64,000 nucleotides of DNA. Source: Parietaria judaica (lineage: Eukaryota > Streptophyta > Magnoliopsida > Rosales > Urticaceae). Where the stretch lies: contig OX940861.1 in assembly GCA_954871525.1 (NCBI GenBank), positions 15,298,842 to 15,362,841 on the forward strand, given 5' to 3'. Of the stretch, positions 45,566 through 57,447 are shown one piece after another (positions within the stretch are counted from its first letter, which is position 1; each line of letters opens with the position of its first letter). The translations under genes and the position numbers were made by a program. Under the pieces are notes generated by a model that saw nothing but the letters and a program-made list of their open reading frames with translations, ran no database searches and was not told where the DNA came from.

Positions 45566-45843
45566 TAGATTATTTTCAGCTCATGGGTACATAACTATAC
45601 CATACCCCCATATATATACACATGATGATATATGACCATGCTATATACTACACTCACTAGCTCGATCATAAATATACAAGGCTAGGATTAGGATAATGAG
45701 TTATAATAATTAAGATCAGACTTATAAACTTCTATGATCAGTAACTAGTTATATATATCCTCGCCATGATCTCAGATGCGTATAATAGCTATGCATTTAT
45801 AGTCATATTATGATAATCATAGCAACAAGTATAAACGTGAGCT

Positions 45844-46116
45844 TTAGCCATTGCCGGTATCACCTCCATTATCATCACCTCCATGGCTATTGAAGTCCTG
45901 CCTAGGGATGTAATGATGGTTATTCACGCCACTTCCTTGGTACCCGACTTCGACTTTCTCGCCATCGTCGTCAACGGGCTGAGCGCTGAGGTGACGGTGC
46001 TCGTGCCCATTCGTTTCGAGCTCCGGCAGCCACGAAGTCTTCACATTTATCCCCGAGCACGAGCTCATCATCACCATCGCCACTAGGGCAACAACAACCA
46101 AAACCAAGCTCCTCAT
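45844..46116 (-). CDS. small secreted peptide precursor (90 residues)
   Basis: An N-terminal signal peptide of about 22-24 residues (MRSLVLVVVALVAMVMMSSC) is followed by a hydrophilic acidic/glycine-rich chain with an ordered motif NNHHYIPRQDFNSHGG near the C-terminus. The structure is that of a precursor for a processed apoplastic peptide; only two cysteines occur, near the signal cleavage. I cannot assign it to a named peptide-hormone family. The gene model is convincing: minus-strand TATA box, short leader, 105-bp GT-AG 5'UTR intron, ATG 24 bp after the acceptor, intact frame ending GNGDTGNG-like repeats then TAA. No TE lies within it; the LINE tail is about 90 bp upstream of the TATA box. 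Confidence 0.75.
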   Translation of the reverse strand: MRSLVLVVVALVAMVMMSSCSGINVKTSWLPELETNGHEHRHLSAQPVDDDGEKVEVGYQGSGVNNHHYIPRQDFNSHGGDDNGGDTGNG

Positions 46117-46140
46117 CTTTGCCTTATATTATATGAGACC

Positions 46141-46245
46141 CTAGAAATCGAAAAGAAAACTTATTGGTAAGTTCATAATTGTAAAATATGATAATTGGTA
46201 TTTTGTTTTGAAAATAAGAAGATATTATAAGAAAGGTTTACTTAC
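46141..46245 (-). other. 5'UTR intron of the secreted-peptide gene
   Basis: Minus strand attca|GTAAGT ... gatttctag|ggtctc, 105 bp, AT-rich. The acceptor is 24 bp from the ATG. Confidence 0.6.
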
Positions 46246-46302
46246 TGAATAATATTGATTGAGGCTTGATCTATATGAGAATGAAGGAGAAGAATTGAGA
46301 GT

Positions 46303-46310
46303 TATTTATA
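46303..46310 (-). promoter_or_regulatory. TATA box of the secreted-peptide gene
   Basis: Minus-strand ctagtataaataactc, about 55-60 bp upstream of the leader-intron donor, so the first exon would be roughly 25-35 nt. Confidence 0.6.
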
Positions 46311-46429
46311 CTAGGGCAAAGAGGTGGCTTAATTAGGATTTGAGGGGTGAATATGTGAGATTTTTTTTGTTTATGGGGTCTCCACCAAAAAAAAGATTTT
46401 TTTTTTTGGGAAAAGAGATCATATATTGA

Positions 46430-47579
46430 TCAACTGGGATTTAAATCCCGCAGAACAGAGTTACGTAGCCACTCCGGGCTATCACAAGAACTAAAATCGG
46501 GGATAAAACCCGAAAAAAATTTGTGGGCTACAATATGCGCCTCTTTGTTACACGATCGAGGGATCCAACGACATATACTAATCGGAACATCCCTCCTAAG
46601 CAAGACTGCTATGTCCGCAATAATCGGACCTTGAACACTATTGGTCTTCCCTCCATTCACCGATTGCGTAGCTCTAAGACAATCGGACTCCACCACCGCA
46701 ATCCGCCAACCCCTTTCATAGGCGAATTTTAGGCCAAGGAAAATGGCCTTGCACTCCGCCGTCAAGACCGAGTCCACCCACTCAAGAGAACCCGCAGTAA
46801 CGCCCAAAACCGATCTGAGGTGGTCCCTCACGACCCCTCCGAAAGCCGCTCTTCTGCTCGTTGCGTCCCACGCTGCATCGACGTTGAGCTTTAACCCACC
46901 ATACTCGTCCCCGGACCACACAGTTTGTCTCGGATGTCTAACGTCCAGGTTGTGTTCCGTCTTCTTAGCGCAAGCATTGAAACTTGCAAACCATCCCGCG
47001 AGTTCCTCTCCCCAAAGAACCGGGCGTTTAACATAATTCTCAAAGAGGCGGAGATTGCGGTCCATCCACGATGCCCATACTAGCCCGCAAAACAACTCCA
47101 AGTCTGACAAAGATAGCACATCCATAGCCCTACAACAAATCTCATGAAAAGGGAGCTCCCCGGACTTTGCGACCCACCGGTGGAGAGACGAACAACCCCA
47201 AATCGCTTTAGCCCTTACACAACCCCATACCGCATGGAGGACGTCTTCCGGGAGTGCCCCACAAAACTTGCAAAACGGGAGACAATCCACGCGTCGGCCT
47301 CTTAGAGCATTGTAGGTCGAGATAGTGTCGAACCAAATCCGCCAAACTAAAAATTTTACCTTTAGGTGGGATTTGTAGACCCCACAAATTTTTCCACCAA
47401 CGCGGTTCTTCCGGATTTGAACTCGACGGCCCCCCTAAGATACCCGATCTCGCAAGACAATACCCGGAGCGAACCGTGTAACACCCATCTTCCTCAAAAT
47501 GCCACACCAACCGATCATGGTAGTTTCTCTCTCCCAACCGAATAGTGAGAATCTCATCGGCATGGAATGGGGACATCAT
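46430..47579 (-). pseudogene. LINE zf-RVT and RNase H region
   Basis: zf-RVT residues (VWHFEEDGCYTVRSGY, then CKFCGALPEDVLHAVWGC) precede a Ty-independent RNase H domain (KLNVDAAWDATSRRAAFGGV, AECKAIFLGLKFAYERGW, ESDCLRATQSVNGG) that keeps the acidic residues D, E and D, and ends WIPRSCNKEAHIVAH. A frame change near 47210-47290 separates the two ORFs. Confidence 0.8.
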
Positions 47580-49160
47580 CGATCTAACAAGGTTATGATC
47601 TCATTGTCCCCTCGTGATAAAGTCAGCCACTCTCCAAGGGAACCCATCGTCCGGTTCCTTCGTGATCACGGAGAAAGCCCCGGGTCTTAGAATCCAAGGA
47701 AGCGAGAAAGCCCTAAGATTTCCTTCCCCGACTTGCCATCGGAGGCCTCGGCGAACAAGATCGCGACCCCAACAAATGCTTTTACAAAGGAAGGAAAAGT
47801 GAGGCTTACTTTCAAAGTCGAGCACCGAAGAATGTGGAAAGTATTTCGCTTTGAGCACTCGCGTCATCAAACATTCCGGGTGTTGTAAGATGCGCCACAT
47901 GAGATGCCCCACAAGTGCCCGATTAAAATCACCGAGATCTTTAAGCCCGAGACCAGTCTCCGAGTTAGGCTTCGTAAGTAACTCCCACCGTCTCCAATGA
48001 ATCTTCCTTTTGTCCTCCGTACCCCACCACCAAAACCGAGCGATGAGGCGATGTAATTCATCAATAGTGGTGGTAGGAATTCGAAAAAGGCTCATCGTAT
48101 ACGTCGGGATTGCTTGGATTACCGCTTTCACAAGAACCTCACGTCCTCCCGCCGAAAACAATGATGCTTTCCAAGTCCGGAGCCTTTGGTTAACTCTTTG
48201 AGTAAGGTTGCTAAATAACGCCACCTTTTTCCGGCCCGCGTGAACTGGGAGCCCAAGGTAAGATTCTAAATTCTCCACCATGGGAATGTGAAAAAGGCTA
48301 GAATACCGGGTGGCTACTATCTCCGTAGTATTGGTCAAGCAACACATGAAAGACTTATCCATGTTAACAATTTGCCCCGACCCTTTCTCATACACTTCCA
48401 AGATCGTGGTGATAGCGTGACAACAAGCGTCATTTGCTTCGCAAAAAATGATGCTATTATCCGCAAAGAAGAGGTGGGAAACCGGAGGAGCCGCGGGCCG
48501 GCACGAGAAACCCTGAAGGAGTTCTAAACGTTCTTGGCCTCGAATAAGAGCGGAGAACCCCTCCGCGCACACTAGAAATAGGTATAGGAAGAGGGGACAA
48601 TCTTGTCGGAGGCCTCGCGTTGGAACAAAAGACTTCCCCACCCTTCAACTGATGACCACGGAGAAAACCGGGGTGGAAATGAACTCATGAACCACCTTAA
48701 CCACTTTATCACCAAAACCAATCCTCTTTATCATTGCAATAATGAATCCCCATTCGACACGATCGTACGCTTTACTCATGTCGAGCTTAAGGGCCAAAGC
48801 GCTTTTCTTGCGTGATGTCTTCCTCTTGCGAGAATGAAGAAGTTCAAACGCAATCACGGCATTGTCCGTTATAAGCCTACCAGGGACAAAGATGCTTTGT
48901 GATTCGGAGATAACGGAAGCGAGCGCCTCTTTAATCCAGTTAGCAACAACCTTTGTAACAATCTTCAGAAGAATGTTGCAAAGACTAATAGGGCGAAAAT
49001 CTTTAACCTTCCTCGGGTTCTTAACCTTGGGGATAAGAACAATGTGGGTAGCATTCCAACTTCTCGTGCTAGCTTTCCCATTCAAAATATCCAAGGGCCA
49101 AGGATCTTCCAAAAATTTTGGAAGAAGATAGCATGGAAACCATCGAGATCCGGGGCCTTT
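47580..49160 (-). pseudogene. LINE reverse transcriptase region
   Basis: Contains ILNGKASTRSWNATHIVLIPK, FRPISLCNILLKIVTKVVAN, ALALKLDMSKAYDRVEW, PTRGLRQDCPLFLYLFL and the active-site block HLFFADNSIIF, in which the second aspartate of FADD is Asn. A frame change near 48645 splits the domain. With the altered catalytic box and frame breaks it cannot encode active enzyme. Confidence 0.85.
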
Positions 49161-50345
49161 CAGGGCCTCATCGAAAAGAGCGCATTATCCACCTCATCAG
49201 CGGAGAACTCCTCGATAGTAAGAATATGTTGGAAACCCGGAATTAAGCCCACATCCTCTTGTGTAATCATACGGAAGTCTTCCTCGGTGGCTCCATTGGA
49301 GGCATAAATATCAGTGAAGTAAGATTCGAAGACATTTCGAACCTCCACTTCCACCGACACCCACACCCCCGCATTATTTTGGATACCATGGATAGAATTT
49401 TGAGACTTCCGTCACCTCGGTCTCGCGTGGAAGTAAGCCGAATTCTTATCCCCTAATTTCAGCCAATCCACCCGAGCTCTTTGTTTCCAATAAAGTTCCT
49501 CAACTAAAATGAGGGATTCCAATTCGGAGCCAATTCTCTTCGCTTCGTTACAAGTCGTCGAAGAGAACGCTTCATTGTTGACCCTTTCGAGTCTCGCCGA
49601 TAGCTCACGAATACGCCTTTCCCTATTTCTAAAAGAAGACCGGGCCCAAGTCCGAAGAGCCTCCATGCACCCTGAGAGACCCGATGGGCATTTCCCCTCG
49701 TTGCCCCTACCAATTTCGGTTAACCACGAATCTTGAACGACCGTTGCACAATTATCATCCACTATCCACCCCGGCTCAAAAGCCCAATGCTTCCGAGATA
49801 TTCGATCATTTGAAATAATTGGGGGCCTAACCATCGTGTCAATGAGAATAACACGATGATCGGAGCCTCAAAAGTCCAAAACTTCAACAAAACAAGCCGG
49901 GAACAACCTCTTCCACTCCGTGTTAGTACACGCTCTATCCAACCTACATTGAACATTGTTCTCGCCACTTTGCATGTTATTCCAAGTGTTCAAAGACCCT
50001 TGAAAGCCAAGATCAAAAAGACCGCATACCTCGAGGGTTTCGGCGAACTTTGCCATTTCCGTCCGGCGTCGAGAAGACCGGCTCGTATGTTTGAAGTCAT
50101 ATAAAACTTCATTGAAATCACCGGCACAAATCCACGGCCCCTCCTCACCGCTATGAAGACGCCGAAGTAATTCCCAAGAATGGAAGCGAAGGGCCTCCGA
50201 AGGCTCCCCATAGAAACCCGTAAACCGTTAGGAGACCCCTTGATGGCCTTTGATTACCGCATCGATGTGACCTTTGCTATAACTCCGGATCACAACTTCA
50301 ATATTGTCGCTCCATAGTAATTGCAAGCCCCCACTAAGTCCATCA
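49161..50345 (-). pseudogene. LINE endonuclease and linker region, truncated
   Basis: Reads LSGGLQLLW, RFTGFYGEPSEALRFHSWEL, then AKFAETLEVCGLFDLGFQG, CRLDRACTNTEWKRLFP and SDHRVI-like sequence, an AP-endonuclease (EEP) fold C-terminal half. The linker (RENRERRIRELSARLERV-like) leads to RT. Several frame breaks. Confidence 0.75.
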
Positions 50346-50838
50346 TGATATCAATTATCAATTGTATATTAATTTGCTTGGAGAATCTAATTTTCCGACT
50401 AAACGTAATGATCATGAATAAAACAATTACATAGTTATTTTAAGGTTGAGAGTCAAACTTTAAACAAACACCTAATCATATTGTTTTTGTTACATTTGGC
50501 TATCTGAATATATAGCATGACATCTCAAAGAAATATTATATAATATGTATATATATATGTGAAACTCTTAGCGCATATATTCTCATGTTATGACAATTAC
50601 TTATATTTTTATGTCTTTTTTTGGTCCGAACATACTTTGAAGTCTTATTTTGTTATCGGGGATACTTTTAGAGACGTTAATTAGCCGAGTTAACATTGTT
50701 TCAAATTCTAAGTATGAACCGAATTAACATCTTCATCATTACCCTTTTCATTGGAAATTGACCGTTTTAGATCGAATTAATGTCTCCATATTGAAAAAAA
50801 TGGCTTAATTAAGAATATGTGATGGTAAAAAAATATTA
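50346..50838. other. AT-rich spacer
   Basis: No gene seen. It holds the downstream region of the Ptta/En/Spm-type gene. Confidence 0.45.
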
Positions 50839-52121
50839 TCACTCAATATCCTGTGGCAATGCATGTAGAGCGGCATCTCGGTGTTTGACGATGCGATCCT
50901 GAACCAAAGTAAATGAATGTTCAAGTTTATAACAATAAGCAATGCTAATAAATAAAACGCATCAAAGTAAACTTACATATTCGTTTTCAGCCGCTAAAGT
51001 CAGCCAACCGTTCTTGTAATGCATTTTATGATACATTTCGAGTGGACTTCGAGCAACCTCGCCATTTTCACTCTACACAAATAATGAACCACATCAGTAT
51101 ACAATTTTTTTATTATTATTTAGATTGAAATTGATTATAAATATAAGCTTACCATGAGCCGATAACAATGATCCGTGAGATTTCTAGACCCACTCCGGCT
51201 CTGAATATATCCATCGTTTTTTCGGTTCACTGACATTTTCTAAGAATATGCCTAAAAAATGACAGAATAGATAGTGCAACAATAGATATTTCTAGTTGTA
51301 GTTGCAGGCTCAATGGCAGAGAAAATAATTAAACACACGAACAGTGAACAACTAGAGAAACAATAGCATTGAACAATAATTTCTTCGAATATTGTCAATA
51401 CAAAATGTGTATCGAGCTCCCAATAATCACAAAATGCATTCCAATCCCGTGTCGAAGAACATCGCGGATCAATCCTTGATCTAGTTACAATTTTGTTCGA
51501 TAGACCACCATTACTTTTCCAGTATTTTTTGAAACCAGATCGCATTCCTTTCCATTAGTCATGAAGCTGACGATCCACATACTTCATAAATTTAACATCC
51601 TTCAATTTGATTATGAACTTTTTCTGATAAAGCATAAGTATAATAATATTAATATCAATAACAAAATGTAATAGTTATAAAAAGTGCCTTAGTATAAAAA
51701 CTTACAGCCAAGCGCTTAACCATGAGAACTTTATTCGCCTTCGGCAGACGGGACCACGTATGAACGTCCGACAATATATTATGTCTCATGATTATGCCAC
51801 ATTGTGTGACGAAGTAAGTAGCAGTCGGTCCCACAAATTTTAAGTTGTTTTTGTCTGGAAACAACCGCATTACAACACCCTCAGTCTGCCTTTTAAATTC
51901 CTTGTCCAATTCCAAATTCAATGCCGGACCACGAGTTCGGCGTTTTTCTAAAATAAATCAACTAATTGATTATTTAAAATCAAATTATGCAACAATATTT
52001 TATTTTAAATGTATATACCTGTATCATTATTATCTTCGGGGCTACATGCTCTATGATCGTCACTAGAGCGTCCTCTTACGTGATTCGGGTCACGAATGAT
52101 CTTGCTTCTTTTTCTCTTCAT
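50839..52121 (-). pseudogene. six-exon Ptta/En/Spm-type plant transposase-domain gene with one in-frame stop
   Basis: Exons on the minus strand: 52019-52121, 51706-51947, 51402-51623, 51153-51239, 50977-51072, 50839-50898. All five introns are GT-AG and all joins keep one frame, giving 269 codons plus TGA. A single TAA at 51555-51557 (QLHD*WKGMR) interrupts it. Motifs: FVGPTATYFVTQCGIIMRH, KVLMVKRLAKKFIIK, GFKKYWKSNGG, DWNAFCDYW, SRSGSRNLTDH, ENGEVARSPLEMYHKMHY, KNGWLTLAAENEY, as in the plant transposase (Ptta/En/Spm, Transposase_24) family. This protein type occurs both in CACTA elements and as stand-alone plant genes. No CACTA termini were seen beside it. It may be recently inactivated. Confidence 0.7.
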
Positions 52122-52373
52122 TGTGATTTCAATTCTAAAATAAACCATGATAACATTAATAAAAAAAATTCTAGGAAATTGTACTTCTGTTTATCATCTA
52201 TTGTTTAGGTGTTAGAAGTCTGATTAATTTGTACGCCATAATGTATATACAATTACAATGTATAAGGCTAATACAGTAACTCTAAAGCCATAATGTATAT
52301 ACAAAATGTGTATGTCATGTGTAAATGTGTATTAAAATCAAAGCTCAAGGTAATACAGTAAAGTTATCACACC

Positions 52374-53731
52374 AAGGTTCAACTTATCGAGATAACCGAT
52401 AAATCGCTTGCCGTTATCGACGGATTAATCGACGGATTACCGGATTATCGACGGAAAACTAATAATACTGTAGCTTACCGATTACCGATACTTATCGAGG
52501 ATTATCGACGGATTATCGACACTTTTCGATACTTATCGACGGAAAACTTACAAAATATTTTTATAATATCATACAAACATATGGAGTGCAATGCTGCCTC
52601 GCAAGTTCGTCCTTACTCATTTTGAACCTAAACAGCAAGACGAATGACAATAATAGTTAAAAAAAAATATAAAAAATGCACACTTTAGGTACTTTTGTCG
52701 GAAAAAACAATTTTACCTCAAAATACAAATGAACTTCCACATTATTGTAGGAATAAATATTTAATGAAAGCTAACAGCAAGAAAAGTCAGTAAATTACCG
52801 GATAAATCACGAGAATATAAACTTGGATGACTTTTGCCGCAATTACGTGAATGGCCGAATTACAGTCAAATCTGAAAATAAATTACACCAAAAACTCAGA
52901 TTAATATTTCCAAAAATATTTAATAAATGAAAACACCCAAAAAAATGAGTAGAATACTTCACAAATCACAAAAAGATCAACTTCAAATATTTTTGCCGCA
53001 ATTATGAGGAAATCCGAAATTATCATCTAATCTGCTTAAAAAATTCACCAAAAAACACATATTTCTTACTAAATACTAACTACAATCTTTTAAAGCATAC
53101 ACAAACAATAAATCATAAAAAAATATCTATATTTTGAGCAAATTTAAAAATTCAAAACTTTGTATACTTTTGCCTAACAAGCATACAAATCCGAATTTCC
53201 TCTAAATCTAACAAAATAATTACAAACTAAGTCATCAAAACAAGTTTTCATCAATATATATTCATAAGAATGCAAAAAAATAACTCAAAATCACAAAAGT
53301 ACTAATCTTTACCCATTGAAGAATATAACTCATATGTGAACAACTAACTCTTTAGTTTTGAACTCATGTAAATCTTCTAAGAATCGTAAAAATGAGTAAA
53401 TATCAATGAAAAAAATGCATGATTCATACATATCTATGATTATAACTCCTAAATTTACCAAAAAGTTCGCACAAATTTGAAAAAATTCAGAGAAAAACGC
53501 TTAAATCAAAACTTTGCAAACTTTTGCCAAATATTTTTTTAATTGCACCGAAAAGTCCCTCAATTTTACACTGCAAAAAACGATAATCCATTGGAAAAGG
53601 ATTTATCGATTATCTCGATTATCGGCGATAAGTTACCAAAACGACAACTAGTGTAGTGGATTATTTATCGGTGACTATCGGTAAGCTCGATAATCGTCGG
53701 TAATCGTCGATAATCGTCGGTAAGTCGAACC
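52374..53731. mobile_element. non-autonomous hAT-like element with dense subterminal repeats
   Basis: Ends aaggttcaacttatcga and tcggtaagtcgaacc are inverted. Both ends hold many 'ttatcgacgga'/'ataatcgtcggta' repeats (52390-52560; 53580-53730). Flanked by tcacacc (52367-52373, 53732-53738), a 7-bp duplication. The subterminal 'cgcttgccg' is shared with the hAT elements at 989 and 54582. No coding sequence. Confidence 0.65.
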
Positions 53732-53738
53732 TCACACC

Positions 53739-54573
53739 CATTAATAAACAGTTGTTTTTTTTTTGTAAAATAACTCAAATATTGAGGGTAAATTAGTAAC
53801 ATCCTATACCTCTCTTCTCCAATACTCCATTCCCATTATTCTGAGAGGATTGTTCTTTATTCGAAAGAAGAACTTCGGCATCAATGGCGGAAGCAAAAAA
53901 CGATCGACTTAGTATATGAAAAACGATCGACATAGAATATGAAAAACGATCGAATTAGTGTATGATCAACGGTCCCGGCAACCTTTGCGTAGTTCTGCCC
54001 GTGTTTAGTCCCAATTTCCATTATAAACAAACAGAAAACAAAACCAAAAAAGACCAAAGCAGAGGAACAAATAGAGGATCTCCAATTTAATAATCATACT
54101 ATGACATCAAACAAACAACGAACAAAATCCAGAAAGTGGAACGAACATAAGATTTTCAAGTGAGAAAGTACCTGCAACCAGAAGACGAAATAAGGCACGG
54201 TTCGCAGAGAGGTCAGCAACACGATCAAGAAATCTCGATTCCTTAATCCAACATGTAAGTTTGATAACCATATCGCGAGAAAGGAGATGGAAAGACGTCG
54301 ACGTGGGAGCAGGCGAGAGAATAGGGAAGCCAATTTGTTTATTTTATTTTTAAAGAGCGGGAGGCAGCCAAATATTTTATTTTTAATAGGGCGGGGGGAA
54401 GCCAAATATTTTATTATTATTAAAAGAAATTAATAGTATTGAATACTAATTAATGTGATTAGCCACAATTTTTTTCGCACATATAGAAGGAGAGGGTTAA
54501 AAGTATTTACAAATATTTATATACATATATATACATATATATATATATAATATGGGCTTATATCGCTTATGTA
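53739..54573. other. spacer without recognised gene
   Basis: A threefold 'aaaaacgatcgacttagtatatg' repeat sits near 53895-53965. The 103-codon minus frame at 54094-54405 is hydrophobic/basic, has no recognised domain and is not supported. Confidence 0.4.
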
Positions 54574-54581
54574 CTCTATAG

Positions 54582-56398
54582 CTAGGTTTTAAATGTCGCT
54601 TGCCGATGCCGTTTCGCAATTTTCATTTTACGGATATGTCGCTTGTCGATGGGTATGCCGATGGGCAAATTGAAAAAAAAAGGCATGCCGCGTGCCGAAA
54701 ATACCGCATATTTTTCATGGGCATACCGCATGTCGATGGGGTTTTCGACGGATATTCTGGAAAATATTTTTGAGTATTTAGACAAAAAAATTATATAAGT
54801 TCAAAATTATATATTTAATAAATATACGACATAATACTTATTAGTGTTGTAACATTTCATTAATAATATTAATGAAAGTTTTAAAATATTAAATTAAAAG
54901 TTTATTGTCATATATGTTAAGAAAGTAGCATCTCTATGGGTTATGTTTTAGTTAGCCTTAAAGATACAATTATTTCTCTAACACTTAGTTCAATTTTTTT
55001 TATTTAAAATAGTACGGTTATTGTATTTTACTATGAGTTTTGTGAGACATTTTTATATTGAAAAATATTAGACCATTAAAATTATGAAAGCAATCACATC
55101 ATGCAATATTAATATCATTTACCCTATTTTAAAAATACAAAGTCCCACCTTTTGTATTGTCCAGCTTTATTATATAAAATAGGGTTAATTGCGGCAATAA
55201 TGCACAACCTTTGTTCAACAGGGGTTTTAGGTCCCCAACCTTTTAAAGTGTGGGCAAAAATACATAACGTTTGTTGAATGTTAAATCCGTTGGTCCTTCC
55301 GTTAGGGATGTTAAATTCTGCTGATGTGGCATCGTTAAACTGCCAAATGGACTGCCAACTTGTAATATTAATTGCATAACTTAATTAATAAGAATAAATT
55401 AAATCAGATTTTAATTATGATTCAAAAAACAAATTAATACTTTAAATTAAATAAATAATTTTTACTCCCCCTAAAAATCTAACAGACTCTTCGTCGAACA
55501 TGACTAAATTTTTGAAAAACGACGGATTATTAAACACGACTAAAACTTGCAAAGATTACATAACGACAGTTTATTAGAAACGACTAAAATTTTGGAAAAA
55601 CAACCGATTATTAAAAACAATTGTAATTTAAAAAAAGACATAGTAAAGATGTGAATAATATTGAAGCACGAGTTTAAAAAATAGGAACTACGCGTTAAAT
55701 AAGTATTGCTCGTTGATTTAAAGTTTTAATTTATTTTTTGAATCATAATTAAAATATGATTTAATTTATTCTTATTAATTAGGTTATGTAATTAATATTA
55801 CAAGTTGGCAGTCCATTTGGCAGTTTAACAATGCCACATCAGCAGAATTTAACATCCCTAACGGAAGGACCAACGGATTTTACATTCAACAAACCTTGTG
55901 TATTTTTTCCCACACTTTGAAAGGTTGGGGATCTAAAACCCCTGTTGACCAAAGGTTGTGCATTATTGCCGCAATTAACCCTATAAAATAAGATATTCAA
56001 TATAAAAAAAATGTGGGCCCTTAGCTTCAATTTTCGATAAAAAAAAAAAAAAAACTCTTTTAGTTTCTCTCTCTCAGTAACACCTTCTCTCTCACATCGA
56101 ACAAGAGCCAAGAACCCTAACAGTGAAGCTTTCTCCAGACCTCCAACAGCGTTAATAGTTTTTTTTTTTGAAAAATGGTTGTCGCGTGGGTTGGAGGCGA
56201 AAGAATAGGGTTTCCTCGACTTTCGAGTCAATTTTTGTCGTTTGATAGTGCAAAAACGACACGAACAAAGAATGTCGCATGGAATTTCGAGAAGAAATGT
56301 AAAATGACAGCGAAACGATTTGTATTTCGTTTCGCATATCCTCAAAAAACAAAAATCGACCGAAATTTCCCACGAGTTTTGCGATATTTTACACCTTG
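54582..56398. mobile_element. non-autonomous hAT-type element 2 (8-bp TSD)
   Basis: Left end ctaggttttaaatgtcgcttgccg, right end gcgatattttacaccttg; perfect TSD ctctatag (54574-54581, 56399-56406), again nTnnnnAn. The first about 250 bp match element 1 ('gttttcgacggatattctg', 'gagtatttag'). It contains a nested MULE-type MITE (55182-55981). No transposase. Confidence 0.85.
55182..55981. mobile_element. MULE-type foldback MITE, copy 3, 800 bp
   Basis: gggttaattgcggcaataatgc at the left is mirrored by ccgcaattaaccc at the right; arms of about 250 bp pair well ('ggcagtccatttggcag' mirrored). Perfect 9-bp TSD tataaaata (55173-55181, 55982-55990). Inserted in hAT element 2. Confidence 0.8.
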
Positions 56399-56406
56399 CT
56401 CTATAG

Positions 56407-57435
56407 TATAAGTAAATAAAATTATTTATTTATTTACATTCGATCATTGGAGTTGATTTTGTACTTGACCTTTTGGTTGACTTAATTCGTTAACCCGTGT
56501 TGACATTTATTGTTAACTCAATTTAATATCTATATTATGAATAATTTGTTAGTCACTAAAGTGGCCGAATTAAAATGTTTCATAGATATTAAATTATTAA
56601 TGTTCGACAAAAATATCATCTAAAATTTGTATAATTTATCGAGGTAAAATTTAGTCATGCTAGTTAGAGTCGGGACCATAAAAAAATTATTATTTTATCG
56701 AGTATTAATTTAATAAGGTTTTACTGTATGTGTATTACATTCACTATATTAAAGTAATAGTGATAGTAAATAGTACTTTATACTTTATACTTTATAGTAC
56801 AAGATTTTGAAAGTATACGAATAATCACTATTGTTATTGCTATGATTCACTATAACGATCTATATTATGATTCAATTTTCAATGGTATCATATCGGAAAC
56901 GTACCGTGCTGTTTGAAATTAGTCACGAAGAAAATTACCATCATTTTTTGCCACCATCAATGTCGTCGGGGATATATTCATTACCACATTCACTCGTGAC
57001 ATCTCTTGGATTTTAAGTGTCACACTATACTCGTAAGTCCACTGCACCGTTTTGATTTAGTTGATTAATTTTGAAGATTCTTGCGCTTTTATACTTTTTA
57101 TCAACTAATTTTAGACTTTTATTGACTAAACAATCAATTGTTAAAAGTACATAAATGAAATTTATATATTAAACCACCAAACGATCAGTTCCTAATTATT
57201 GATAAACCACTTGTTAAAAGGTCCAGCTATTGGCAATTTATACTGGGTATATGCCTACTGAAAATTCAGTGTCCAAAAGTCTAAAAATCATATTTAAAAA
57301 CTGATTTATCAATTAAAAAAAAAACTCTTGCCGGAAAATATATATAACGTTGAATTATATTTTTCAACCACTGAAAAATTTGTTGCTTATGAATGATTAA
57401 TCTGTCGCTAAAAGTTAACGGTGCGGCAACTGATT
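56407..57435. other. AT-rich spacer
   Basis: No gene recognised. It may include decayed remains of the Copia 3' LTR near 57240-57440, since 'ctactgaaaatt' occurs at both 57258 and 57449, but no LTR boundary could be fixed. Confidence 0.4.
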
Positions 57436-57447
57436 TTAGATGTGTAC

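Larger units (their letters stand above)
46397..50345 (-). mobile_element. 5'-truncated LINE (L1-type non-LTR retrotransposon)
   Basis: On the minus strand it runs from endonuclease (LSGGLQLLW at about 50335, FTGFYGEP) through reverse transcriptase and zinc-binding zf-RVT to RNase H, and ends in an A-run (plus-strand T-run 46397-46407). ORF1 and the endonuclease N-terminus are missing. Multiple stops and frameshifts make it inactive. It lies just upstream of the secreted-peptide gene promoter. Target duplication not identified. Confidence 0.85.

Noticed and set aside
54094..54405. 103-codon hydrophobic/basic minus frame
   Set aside because: No signal peptide pattern, domain, splice context or promoter could be supported.
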